Assembly (NCBI GenBank): GCA_964195155.1
Contig: CAXMOP010000062.1
Location: 1 to 64,000 of the forward strand
Source: JACZST01 sp964195155
GTDB lineage: Bacteria; Actinomycetota; Acidimicrobiia; Spongiisociales; UBA5794
Length of the DNA stretch: 64,000 nucleotides
Direction of reading: 5' to 3'
The translations under genes were made by a program, and so were the position numbers. A model generated the notes under the pieces. The model did no database searches, was not told the origin of the DNA, and saw only the letters and a program-made list of their open reading frames with translations. This document shows positions 56,714-64,000 of this stretch, piece after piece; the stretch's first letter is position 1, and every line of letters begins with the position of its first letter.

Positions 56714-59206
56714 TCAGCCCTCGGGGCCGGCGGGAGCCAGGTTTCGGGGCGCGAAGGACATCGTCTCCTTCAGGTCGGTGGTGCCGATCTTGGTGACCTT
56801 CCCCTTGCCGAGCTTGAAGTTGTAACGCAGGCTGAGCGGCTGCAGGCTGGTGTCCGCCGAGGTCACTGCATTGGATGGGCTTCCCGGGTAGAGGAAGTAG
56901 GTGAACGTGACTCCGGGCGGGACGATGTCGGAGACGTAGGCGGCTGCCGTGAAACTGCCGGTGGTCTTGTTGCCGAGCTGATCGAGCACGTTGTCCGACT
57001 CGATCGAGAGCAGGTCGCCGCTCTCCACACCCCAGGCTGCGGCGTCGTCGGGATGGACCTCGAGGAAGTTCATCGGCCAACGCTCCTTTGATATCTGGCG
57101 CCTGGCATGGTCGAACAGGTTGTTCCATAGGGCGTTGATTCGGCCGTTGATCACCCACACCTCACCGGAGGTCGGGCCGAGGATGTCGTTGCGTTCCTTG
57201 ACCGCGTCCCAATCGGCGAACACGAAATTGGCCTTCCCCGAGTCGGTCTTGAACTGCAGGTCTTCGTGCAGCCGCACCGTCTCGATCAGCTCTCCGTTTT
57301 CGAGGCTGAGGGGAGTCTGCAGACCCTGGGTCCCATAGGTTGCAAGGAGATCGTGGCCGCGGACCCCTTCGGCCTTCGCCTTTTCCACGAGAGCGGCGAA
57401 GTCTCGGCGCCCGCCGGCCGACTTCGGTGACGCCTCCTCGAAGATCTCGTTGGTGTCCTTCCAGTCGAAGCCTGCGAAACCCATCCGTTGGGCAACCATG
57501 GAGAAGATCTTCCAGTCGGGAATGGCGTCGCCCGGCGGGTCCATGATCTTGTCGTAGATCCGTAGCCGACGCTCGGCGTTGTTCCTGGCGTAGGTGTCCT
57601 CGCCCCAGGCGCCCGCGGCGAGAATGATGTCGGCGGATGGGGTCGACTCGTTCGGGTAGATCTCCTGGTGGGCGATGACGAGCCCGCCGGCGTCGATGCG
57701 CTCCTTGAGCTGGCGCAGGACCGTGGCAGGATCCGTCGAGTCGACCTCGGGCCCCATCGAGGTGAGATCGGCGACCCGCTTCCGCAGCGCCTGGGTCGCA
57801 CCCATGGCTCCGAGCCAGTTGGTGCCGACCACCCAACGGAATCTGGTGTTGCCTTCGACGAGCCAGCGCTCGGTGTCCATCTCTATCGGGTGGCCCTCGA
57901 AGGAATGCGGCGACTTGTCAAGCGGGTAGCCCGCGGCCTTCTGCCCACCGCGTTGATGGCCGCCCATACGGCCGGTACCCCGGCCGGGGCGTCCGGTGGC
58001 GCCGAGGAGGGCGCCCAGGCTCCCGATCGCCGCGGTGTTCTCGTAGTTGTGCGACCAGTAGACGCCCTTCTCGAACAAGAGCATCGTCTTGGGCCGTTCA
58101 CCCCCGGCGCCGGTCATCATTTCGGCGGCCATCCGGATCTTCGCCGCAGGCACTCCGGTTGCTCGCTCGGCCCCCTCCAGGGTGAAGTCGTCTTCGGAGA
58201 ACAGGTACCGGCTGAACTCGTCGAAGGAGCGGCCGAACTGCACTCTGCGCCACTTCCCTTCCTGGTCGAGCTCGGCTCGAGAGGCGATGTGATCGCGCAC
58301 GAACTCGGTGTCCTCCCATCCATTGGCGATGATCTCGCGGGCGATTGCCGAGTACAGCGCCGTATCCGTGCCGGGCATCAGCTGGAGATGAAGCCCGCCG
58401 TGGTTCTCGGCGTAGGCGGCGGTGAAAGTCTTTCTCGGGTCGACATAGATGATCTTGGCTCCGCCCGCCTGCTGCCAGGTGGTGAAGCGAACCGTTTTGG
58501 TCTCGTATGGATCGGAGCCGGCGATGAAGAGGACGTCGGCCTCCTTGTCGTCGGCGAACGCGGTACCGAAGGCGTCGATGCCGACATCGGACAGGCCGGG
58601 AACGTCGTCTCCCTCGGCCGGTGCGTGGTGCGGCGAGTAGTTCGGGGTTCCGATCTCACCGAGGGCCAGCTTGGAGGCGGCGAAGACGTTCTCGTAGAAC
58701 TGGTATGAGTAGATCTTCATCCCCCAGGCCAGCTCGCCGTAGCTGTCGATGACATGGTGGGACAATTCGGCCATGAGGTCGATCGCCATTTCCCACGAGA
58801 TCGGGAGGTGCTGGCCGCGGACCTTGAGCATTGGCGTGAGGTAGCGATCCGAGGTCGGGCCGGTCTGTCGGTACAGCTTCTGGGCGAGGGCGCCACCGCG
58901 TACCGAGTGGGTGCCGCCGACGTTCACCACGGCTGAATCGCCGTCAGGAATGATGATCACGTTGGTCTGAATGCCGTTGCGCTCGATCACCGTGTGCATG
59001 TTCTGTGAGGGCCACTTCCCCGACAGGGCCGGCCCCGGGAAGTCGATACCGAGGGCGTTCTCTTCGGCTTTTCGCCCGCCGCTGATCCCGGCCGGCCACA
59101 GGTACACCTTGTAGCCGCAAGCCACCGGGCAGTATTCACAGCAGGTGGTCTTCACCTCTGCGTCCGGTGGGGGGAGCGGGACGAAGGCCGGGTTCGCTTC
59201 GGTCAT
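56714..59206 (-). CDS. aioA: Aio-clade molybdopterin oxidoreductase large subunit (arsenite oxidase/iodate reductase type)
   Basis: 830 aa, length of AioA. N-terminal cluster C23-x2-C26-x3-C30 (CEYCPVACGYKVYLWP) with no fourth Cys; the position holds Ser101 (THSVRGG), so a [3Fe-4S] cluster is expected. IAGSDPYETKT, LFEKGVYWSHNYEN, GRMGGHQRGG, KIMDPPGDAIPDW and a C-terminal ETMSFAPRN align with AioA. Of the four arsenite-site residues, His193, Arg413 and His417 are kept and the Glu is Asp201. No Tat signal here; the Rieske partner has one and would carry it out. Could oxidise arsenite or reduce iodate or another anion. Confidence 0.85.
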   Translation of the reverse strand: MTEANPAFVPLPPPDAEVKTTCCEYCPVACGYKVYLWPAGISGGRKAEENALGIDFPGPALSGKWPSQNMHTVIERNGIQTNVIIIPDGDSAVVNVGGTHSVRGGALAQKLYRQTGPTSDRYLTPMLKVRGQHLPISWEMAIDLMAELSHHVIDSYGELAWGMKIYSYQFYENVFAASKLALGEIGTPNYSPHHAPAEGDDVPGLSDVGIDAFGTAFADDKEADVLFIAGSDPYETKTVRFTTWQQAGGAKIIYVDPRKTFTAAYAENHGGLHLQLMPGTDTALYSAIAREIIANGWEDTEFVRDHIASRAELDQEGKWRRVQFGRSFDEFSRYLFSEDDFTLEGAERATGVPAAKIRMAAEMMTGAGGERPKTMLLFEKGVYWSHNYENTAAIGSLGALLGATGRPGRGTGRMGGHQRGGQKAAGYPLDKSPHSFEGHPIEMDTERWLVEGNTRFRWVVGTNWLGAMGATQALRKRVADLTSMGPEVDSTDPATVLRQLKERIDAGGLVIAHQEIYPNESTPSADIILAAGAWGEDTYARNNAERRLRIYDKIMDPPGDAIPDWKIFSMVAQRMGFAGFDWKDTNEIFEEASPKSAGGRRDFAALVEKAKAEGVRGHDLLATYGTQGLQTPLSLENGELIETVRLHEDLQFKTDSGKANFVFADWDAVKERNDILGPTSGEVWVINGRINALWNNLFDHARRQISKERWPMNFLEVHPDDAAAWGVESGDLLSIESDNVLDQLGNKTTGSFTAAAYVSDIVPPGVTFTYFLYPGSPSNAVTSADTSLQPLSLRYNFKLGKGKVTKIGTTDLKETMSFAPRNLAPAGPEG

Positions 59207-59760
59207 ACCCGCTCACCCACCAGCTCGCCTCCCTGAAGCGTGTTGTCGAACCCGTAAACCAGGCGGAACACGCCGTCGGCGTAGACCGCGTCGTCGTCGA
59301 CGCTGAGCAGCAGCTGCGGCAGGTCCTGGGTCGCCTGGCCAAGTGTGACCATGCCGCCGTGGACCAAATCGAACGTTGAATAGTGACAGGGGCAGGGCCC
59401 GAGGATCTTGTACTCGTGCTGGTACTCGGAGATGGCGCATCCCATGTGGGTGCACAGGCGGCTGAAAGCAACGATGTCGCCGTCGGGACCCACTCCGCCG
59501 ATCACCGGTTCGCCCATCTTGACCAGCATGCTGGATTGGCCCACCTGGGGGTAGTCGAAGAGTACGGGTATGCCCTCCTCCAGCTCAGACAGGCCGGCGA
59601 CCTTCAGCCGCGGAAAGAATCCAACGATCGCTGCGGTCTGGCCCCCGCTCGCCGTTTCTCGACTGGCCAACCCGATCGGTACCAGGACGCCCATGGCTAC
59701 GACGGCGCCGGTGGCGCCGCCGAGGAACAAGAACTCTCTTCGGGTGAAGGGCAGGGCCAA
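59203..59760 (-). CDS. aioB: Rieske [2Fe-2S] small subunit of Aio-type enzyme
   Basis: 185 aa. Tat signal FTRREFLFLGGATGA (~5-19). Rieske ligands CTHMGC and CPCHYSTFD, including the disulfide pair; GQATQDLPQLLLSV follows as in AioB. Exported with the large subunit by hitchhiking and passes electrons to or from a cytochrome c. 4-base overlap with the large subunit gene, Rieske gene first, as in aio operons. Confidence 0.9.
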   Translation of the reverse strand: MALPFTRREFLFLGGATGAVVAMGVLVPIGLASRETASGGQTAAIVGFFPRLKVAGLSELEEGIPVLFDYPQVGQSSMLVKMGEPVIGGVGPDGDIVAFSRLCTHMGCAISEYQHEYKILGPCPCHYSTFDLVHGGMVTLGQATQDLPQLLLSVDDDAVYADGVFRLVYGFDNTLQGGELVGERV

Positions 59761-59802
59761 CCTCCTTTTGCGACATGGTTGCGTTCGCCTGCATCCGATC
59801 CT

Positions 59803-59818
59803 AGGGCCGAAGGTCTCT
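59803..59818. promoter_or_regulatory. DosR-like box candidate between Aio and cytochrome genes
   Basis: AGGGCCGAAGGTCTCT in the 84-base divergent spacer, 42 bases from the Rieske start and 26 from the cytochrome start. Fits the AGGGYC-N4-GNCYCT element. Confidence 0.5.
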
Positions 59819-59844
59819 ATGCACCCGTGCGTCGCTCCACTTCG

Positions 59845-60336
59845 ATGGCTACCGTGACCGAAATCGCTGAGAAGACTCCGGTGGTGATCCCGGACGATGA
59901 GCTACCGGCCCCAGGCCGCTTGGCGTTCTTTGTTTTCGGGGTGCTCGCCGGACTGGTGGCGACCTTCGTCGTCGGCATGCTGGTCCTGATGCAGAACGAT
60001 CCGCTTGGCCCAGCGGCGCGGCGCTTGGTGCCGACGACCGAAGCACCCCTTGGCCCCGGCGATCCAATCGGCGGCGAGGACGTCTACGCCTCGACCTGCG
60101 CGTCGTGTCATGGTGCCAACGGCGAGGGGGTGACGGGGCTTGGGCTCCCGCTGGCTTCGAGCGAGTTCGTGCAGTCGATGACCGATGCTCAGCTGGTCAC
60201 GTTCATCGAGGCCGGGCGCGACGCCGCCCACCCGGACAACACCACGGGGGTTGCGATGCCCCCGAGAGGCGGCAACCCATCGCTAACCGACCCCGACCTG
60301 GCCGACGTCGTGGCGTTTCTGCGAACGATGCAGTAA
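59845..60336 (+). CDS. Membrane-anchored c-type cytochrome
   Basis: 163 aa. An N-terminal membrane helix (AFFVFGVLAGLVATFVVGMLVLM, ~27-49), Pro-rich linker, and a class I cytochrome c domain with heme motif CASCHG (~91-96) and Met ligand in GVAMPPRGGNP. The heme domain lies outside the membrane and is the likely electron partner of the divergent Aio-like enzyme. No clear SD. Confidence 0.9.
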   Translation: MATVTEIAEKTPVVIPDDELPAPGRLAFFVFGVLAGLVATFVVGMLVLMQNDPLGPAARRLVPTTEAPLGPGDPIGGEDVYASTCASCHGANGEGVTGLGLPLASSEFVQSMTDAQLVTFIEAGRDAAHPDNTTGVAMPPRGGNPSLTDPDLADVVAFLRTMQ

Positions 60337-60401
60337 CTGCCGGCAGTTCGAGAGTCCGGATCCGGAGAAGTCGATTGGCGCCGCCGCTGCGCCCGATCCT
60401 C

Positions 60402-60417
60402 AGGGTCTTAATGCCCT
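60402..60417 (+). promoter_or_regulatory. Weak DosR-like box upstream of small membrane gene
   Basis: AGGGTCTTAATGCCCT, 59 bases before ATG 60477. Keeps AGGG-N8-CCCT with central TTAA but not the inner G. Confidence 0.35.
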
Positions 60418-60476
60418 ACAGCCGCTTGCGCCGGCTCCGTAGGGTCGGTGGAGGCGAACACCCAGGAGGGTTGGGC

Positions 60477-60674
60477 ATGGAGCTGCCTGCCAGGGAGATC
60501 TGGACCGTGATCCACGGCCTCGTGCTTGGCACGATCCTTCTGCTTGCTTTTGCGGGGGGCTTGACCGGGTTATGGAGCCTTCGGCCAGGGTATATGACTG
60601 CGAAGGGCATCAAGGAGCGGATGGGCCGGCTATACGTCGGTGTCTGGGCGCCGTGGTTCGAGCTCTTCGAATGA
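60477..60674 (+). CDS. Small membrane protein
   Basis: 65 aa with AGGAGGG seven bases before ATG. One membrane helix (IHGLVLGTILLLAFAGGLTGLW) then a basic stretch and a Trp-containing end GVWAPWFELFE. Overlaps the next gene by 4 bases. No family recognised; may be a respiratory accessory protein because of its place behind the cytochrome c. Confidence 0.7.
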   Translation: MELPAREIWTVIHGLVLGTILLLAFAGGLTGLWSLRPGYMTAKGIKERMGRLYVGVWAPWFELFE

Positions 60675-60898
60675 CCGATCGATCGGGCCGCGCCGATCTC
60701 GTCTCCGCCCGGGCCGTAGGGGTCGGTGTCGGGCTGATTGCACTCCAGCTGACCTGGCTGATTGGCAACAGGGTCACCTCAGCGTTCCGGGACCCACCCG
60801 ATGGGCCAACCATTGCGTTCACCGCGGCGGTGTTGGTCGGCATCGTGGTCTCGCTGGTTGCCGGGCGCCGGCTCGCCAGGAAGTCGATCGGGGTCTGA
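60671..60898 (+). CDS. Small two-helix membrane protein
   Basis: 75 aa, ATGA overlap with the preceding gene. Two hydrophobic segments (AVGVGVGLIALQLTWLIG, TIAFTAAVLVGIVVSLVAG). No family recognised. Confidence 0.65.
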   Translation: MTDRSGRADLVSARAVGVGVGLIALQLTWLIGNRVTSAFRDPPDGPTIAFTAAVLVGIVVSLVAGRRLARKSIGV

Positions 60899-60949
60899 CC
60901 AGCCCGTGGGTGACGTTGCCCGAGGCCACGGCATGGTCAGGCGTCCGAC

Positions 60950-62104
60950 ATGGTCACCGTATTCATGATCGTTGCCGTTGTGACCCTGAATCGTGGTCGG
61001 GGGAGCGGTGCGATCGCTCGCAATCAAGTCATCGCCTTGCAGAGGCGCGGCCACGTCGCCACCCTCGTCCACGCTGGCCAGGGACAGGGCGACGTGCCGA
61101 TCCACGAGGTGCCAATCTCCTCGGACCTTCTTCCTGCCCACGAGTATCTCACCGGCCATGCCGGGCGGCAGCAGACGGTGTCGTCGATGGACGCCGAGGA
61201 AGCGTCCTGGTTCGTCGCCGACTTTGATGCTTCGCTGCGGTCGTTGGACCCGGCGCCCGATCTGATCGTCGGCCACCACGCCAACATCACCGCAATTGCC
61301 ACCCAGCATGCCGCGGAACACTTCGGGATCCCCTATGTACTGTTCGTCCACGGCACCGGGATCGAGCCCAGGTATCACGGCGGCTACGCCGCTGAGATCT
61401 GGAGCCAAATCGAAGAAGCGATGAGGTTGGCTTACGCCATCATCGTGACCAACGACTATGTCCGCGACGAGCTGGTGAAACCGATCGTCGATTTGCCGAT
61501 TGATCGGTTCCGGATCATTCCTGGTGGCGTTGACCTCACCGCCTACCGGCCAGGGACCGGCGACGAGGTTCGGCGCCGCTATGACCTCCCCGATTCCTAT
61601 GTGATCTCGCCCGGTGCGCTCACCGAGCTGAAAGGACCGCAGAACGTGGTGGCGGCGTCAGAGGTGTTTGCCGATCTGGCTCCGCCGATATTCCTCGGCG
61701 ATGGCGACCTGCGGGAGCAACTCGAGGCCGAACTGGGGGATCGAGGCCGCTTGCTCGGATATGTCCCGGAGGTCGATAAGGAGGCACTGATCAGCGCGGC
61801 GACTCTGCTCGTGGCGGCACCCGAGAAGCTGGAGCATTTCGGCATGGTGTACGCCGAGGCCCTTGCCGCAGGAACAGTCCCGGTCGCCTACGAAGGCGGA
61901 GGCGTCGGCTCGATCGTAATCCCCGCCGTTGGAGTGCTCACCGAGCGTGCACCCCGTGCCCTGGGCACGGCGGTGCGTGGCCTGCTCGAGGAACGAGAGC
62001 GGCGCTTGCCGATGGCGCAGGCGGCACGGCTCCGCGCCGAATCTCACTTTGACGGGCACCGGCTCGGCGACCAACTCGTAGATTGGATCGAGACGATCGT
62101 CTAG
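60950..62104 (+). CDS. Glycosyltransferase, GT4 family
   Basis: 384 aa, two Rossmann domains. GRGSGAIARNQVIALQRRGH near the N-terminus, IIPGGVDLTAYRPG, GALTELKGPQNVVAAS, and the nucleotide-sugar E-x7-E region EHFGMVYAEALAAGTVPVAYEGGG. Retaining sugar transfer from an NDP-sugar. Upstream of a hexapeptide acyltransferase by 16 bases; the pair may modify a surface or storage glycan. Confidence 0.85.
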   Translation: MVTVFMIVAVVTLNRGRGSGAIARNQVIALQRRGHVATLVHAGQGQGDVPIHEVPISSDLLPAHEYLTGHAGRQQTVSSMDAEEASWFVADFDASLRSLDPAPDLIVGHHANITAIATQHAAEHFGIPYVLFVHGTGIEPRYHGGYAAEIWSQIEEAMRLAYAIIVTNDYVRDELVKPIVDLPIDRFRIIPGGVDLTAYRPGTGDEVRRRYDLPDSYVISPGALTELKGPQNVVAASEVFADLAPPIFLGDGDLREQLEAELGDRGRLLGYVPEVDKEALISAATLLVAAPEKLEHFGMVYAEALAAGTVPVAYEGGGVGSIVIPAVGVLTERAPRALGTAVRGLLEERERRLPMAQAARLRAESHFDGHRLGDQLVDWIETIV

Positions 62105-62120
62105 AAAGATAGGAGAGCTC

Positions 62121-62840
62121 ATGGCGGAGCGCGCAGAGGCCGAGGTCCTGGGCGAGTTGGAGGCAAGGGTCCAATCCGGTGACCTGGTCGGCGGAGCCAA
62201 TGTCTTCCTCGCACAGGCGAACGACCTCGTCGAAGGCTTCCTCACCACCGGTTCGTTTGGCGTCGCCGAGGACCCGTTCGGTGGTGCCGATGCGTCCCTC
62301 CTCGTGGACGACCACGCCTACTACCTGATGCTGTGGAGGCTATTCGACCGAATGCCGGCCTCGATGCTGGCCGACTTCGCCATCAAGGTGCGGCGAATCC
62401 TTGCCACCAGGGTTTTCAAGCGCGTCGGCGAGGCCGTCATTTTCCATCACGATGTGTACATCCTGTCGGGGCGAAACACCGAGATCGGGGACGGGGTCTT
62501 CGTGAATCGCGGTGCAACGATCGACGATCGTGGGCCGATCACCGTAGGTGACCATACGATGATTGCCGCAGGTGCGATCTTGACCACCCACGGACACATT
62601 CTCGACGATTTCACCAAGCCGATGCCGTTCGGGGGGCGGACGATGGCCCCGATTGTGATCGGGTCGAACACCGTCATCGGCTACAACGCCGTCATCATGC
62701 CGGGGGTGACCATCGGGGACCGGGTCATCGTGTCGGCGAACGCCGTGGTGACCAAGGACATCCCCGACCGCTGGGTGGTCGGCGGTCTCCCTGCCAAGAA
62801 GATCAAGGAGTTGTTGCCGGGCGACTACCCGCCCCCCTAA
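62121..62840 (+). CDS. Left-handed beta-helix (hexapeptide) acyltransferase
   Basis: 239 aa. N-terminal helical region to ~100, then hexapeptide coils (EIGDGVFVNRGATIDDRGPITVGDHTMIAAGAIL, VIGSNTVIGYNAVIMPGVTIGDRVIVSANAVVTKDIP) ending GGLPAKKIKEL, as in maltose/galactoside O-acetyltransferases and serine acetyltransferase-like enzymes. Trimer; acyl donor and acceptor unknown. AGGAGAGCTC before the ATG. Confidence 0.85.
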   Translation: MAERAEAEVLGELEARVQSGDLVGGANVFLAQANDLVEGFLTTGSFGVAEDPFGGADASLLVDDHAYYLMLWRLFDRMPASMLADFAIKVRRILATRVFKRVGEAVIFHHDVYILSGRNTEIGDGVFVNRGATIDDRGPITVGDHTMIAAGAILTTHGHILDDFTKPMPFGGRTMAPIVIGSNTVIGYNAVIMPGVTIGDRVIVSANAVVTKDIPDRWVVGGLPAKKIKELLPGDYPPP

Positions 62841-63208
62841 CTCGAGTTCCACTGCCGGGTCATCATGGCCATTGCTGCGCTGCCACGGCAGGAGGGCCCA
62901 GTGAGCAATCTTTCCGGGGTGGCCGCGCAGGTCCGGTTGTTGGGCCGCTCTCGGTCACAATCGGGGATCGGCATCTCGGCCCATTGACTTTGATGGCGTG
63001 AAACCGAAGCAGCTAATCGAGATTCTGCTCATCGGTCGTGGCATGGGGGAGGCGCTAGCGAGATGGAAGCAGAAATGGCAAGAGGTCAAGGGTCGCTACC
63101 CCCGCAACGAATTGTCACCTCCAAGAAGGAATGTCACGGTCACGACATTCATGGGGTTGCTGCTGGACATCGCCGGTTGTCGGCGATGTCCCTACGAAAG
63201 GAGGAGAC
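62841..63208. other. Gap with no supported gene; leader hairpins
   Basis: 368 bases. A plus-strand frame from GTG 62998 (MKPKQLIEILLIGRGMGEAL...) could encode a small basic peptide but runs into the next gene in another frame and has no clear stop before it; not called. Two inverted repeats lie at 63130-63149 and 63166-63190. Confidence 0.4.
63166..63190 (+). promoter_or_regulatory. Perfect 10-bp hairpin in leader of the last gene
   Basis: GACATCGCCG-GTTGT-CGGCGATGTC, 18 bases before the ATG and directly before the AAAGGAGGAG ribosome site. AATGTC...GACATT (63130-63149) precedes it. Could be a leader control element or a terminator of a preceding transcript. Confidence 0.5.
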
Positions 63209-64000
63209 ATGACCGTTGCTATAGACCGGATCACCAGGCCCGCAACCGATGCGAACCCCCTGGCAGAAACCGGTCATCGCAAAATTGGTCTCGGAGTCGG
63301 CTTCCTCGGCTTGTTGATTGCCATGGTGGTCGCCGGATTGGCGATCGCTGCTGTCATTCAAGTTGGCGACGCCGGCAGTGAAGACACCGTCGGCCAGCTC
63401 TTGGCCGTGGCCTTCGGGCTCAACACGGTGGCGCTGGCCACGATCAAGACCGGCATCGCGATCATCCTGATCGGGATCCTGGTCCGACTGTGGACCAGGG
63501 CGCACGGAATAAGCGCGGCATTGCCGGGGCTCAAGGCCCCGACCGAGGACCAGGTTCACGTCCCGGCAAGCGGGACGATGGAAACGCCATTCGGCACCTG
63601 CGACGTCACCGAGAAGGCCCCCGAGGCGCTTCGCATCCACACGATGGCGAAGACGCTGTGGGCTCCGATGCTGGTGATGGGCCTCATGCTCGTCGCCGCG
63701 GGCTTCGTTGTCGCGTTGGTCTGGGCGGGAAACATCGGCTCGGATCCGGAGACGGCCATCGGTGCGTCCGCTTGGGCACAGGGGCTCCAGTTCCTCGGTG
63801 AAGCAATGGTGCTCGCCGGGATCTCGTTCCTGCTCGGCTCGATCCTTGGTGGATTGCGCGGTGCGGGCGGCTCGGTGCAGGCAGGCCTCGACCTTCCGGT
63901 GCAGACGTTGCAGATGCCAAAGACGGCGAAGGTCTTCATCGGCCTGATGGTGGCCGGGATGATGGTTGCCATCGTCCAGTTCGCTGGCTACATCGTGACG
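63209..64000 (+). CDS. Membrane protein, 3' end beyond window
   Basis: Open from ATG 63209 (AAAGGAGGAG five bases upstream) to the window end without stop, 264 codons. At least four hydrophobic segments: near residues 28-52, 66-88, 150-172, 193-215 and a fifth beginning at ~245. A ~50-residue soluble loop (GLKAPTEDQVHVPASGTMETPFGTCDV) follows the second helix. No family recognised. Confidence 0.8.
   Translation, partial: MTVAIDRITRPATDANPLAETGHRKIGLGVGFLGLLIAMVVAGLAIAAVIQVGDAGSEDTVGQLLAVAFGLNTVALATIKTGIAIILIGILVRLWTRAHGISAALPGLKAPTEDQVHVPASGTMETPFGTCDVTEKAPEALRIHTMAKTLWAPMLVMGLMLVAAGFVVALVWAGNIGSDPETAIGASAWAQGLQFLGEAMVLAGISFLLGSILGGLRGAGGSVQAGLDLPVQTLQMPKTAKVFIGLMVAGMMVAIVQFAGYIVT

Noticed and set aside
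60907..60920. GGG-N8-CCC near the glycosyltransferase start as a further DosR-like box
   Set aside because: Only GGG and CCC match (GGGTGACGTTGCCC); no inner C/G or flanking A/T, expected by chance in GC-rich DNA.
62998..63381. Possible small basic protein starting at GTG 62998
   Set aside because: The frame crosses the leader hairpins and runs deep into the better supported membrane protein gene; after ~45 codons the translation becomes Arg/Cys-rich and unlike a protein.
1..64000. CRISPR arrays, insertion sequences, integrases, rRNA or complete tRNA genes
   Set aside because: None seen: the only direct repeats are the short tandem ones listed, and no transposase or recombinase motif was found in any frame considered.

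Overview
The window is a GC-rich bacterial chromosome segment with tightly packed genes, many of them joined by 1-8 base overlaps. Several gene types point to an uncultured actinobacterium, possibly Acidimicrobiia-like: a proteasome activator Bpa/PafE, a DosR/DevR-type response regulator with a DosS-like kinase, F420/PPOX-type oxidoreductases, many FAD/F420-type small enzymes, and a secreted protein with the FG-GAP-like repeats common in uncultured Acidimicrobiia. That lineage is inferred from gene content only; no rRNA or other marker is present.

Layout. 0-0.26 kb holds a 73-bp tandem repeat and GC palindromes. 0.26-11.8 kb is mostly housekeeping and accessory single genes: a class III cyclase, mutM, CDGSH Fe-S protein, lipoproteins, VOC protein, a PPi-type phosphofructokinase, PAS and MBL-fold pair, MarR/SDR pair, deazaflavin oxidoreductase, agmatinase family. 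11.9-15.7 kb is a sulfur-trafficking operon led by an HTH-PocR regulator (SQR-like flavoprotein, one-Cys DsrC/TusE, DsrE2, AhpD-like, cupin), followed by a gene broken by one TAA codon and a decayed partial cupin copy. 16.6-21 kb has a secreted beta-propeller protein, an SDR, a DUF6390-like protein and an EamA transporter. 21.1-26.5 kb is a group 3b-type NAD(P)-linked [NiFe] hydrogenase operon (hydB, HTH-less Crp, hydG, hydD, hydA, protease, a zinc-less HypA, hypC).

26.7-34.9 kb is an Rrf2 regulator divergent from an eight-kb operon, behind a near-consensus sigma-70 promoter, for an exported type II molybdopterin enzyme of the Nar/Nxr kind (alpha, small protein, beta, TorD chaperone, heme-b gamma). 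35-38.4 kb is an Lrp regulator divergent from tandem tyrosine phenol-lyase/tryptophanase genes. 38.4-40.8 kb is a decay zone with three C-terminal gene remnants. 40.8-56.6 kb holds PEP carboxylase, a second cyclase, Bpa, DosR/DosS-like genes, PFOR with a PyrD-like partner, a DUF1876-like protein, a double USP and PEP synthase. 56.7-60.3 kb is an Aio-clade (arsenite oxidase/iodate reductase type) molybdoenzyme with Rieske subunit, divergent from a membrane cytochrome c. 60.5-64 kb holds small membrane proteins, a glycosyltransferase, an acyltransferase and a partial membrane protein cut by the window end.

Together the genes describe a flexible, low-energy redox lifestyle: H2 oxidation/production, sulfur handling, two exported molybdenum respiratory enzymes, and reversible pyruvate/PEP metabolism (PFOR, PpsA, Ppc, PPi-PFK). 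The most interesting connecting observation is a recurring AGGG-N8-CYCT palindrome-like element, seen upstream of the DosR/DosS genes, PFOR, DUF1876/USP, PPOX and the Aio/cytochrome c genes, which may be the operator of a DosR-type hypoxia/redox regulon with a variant box.
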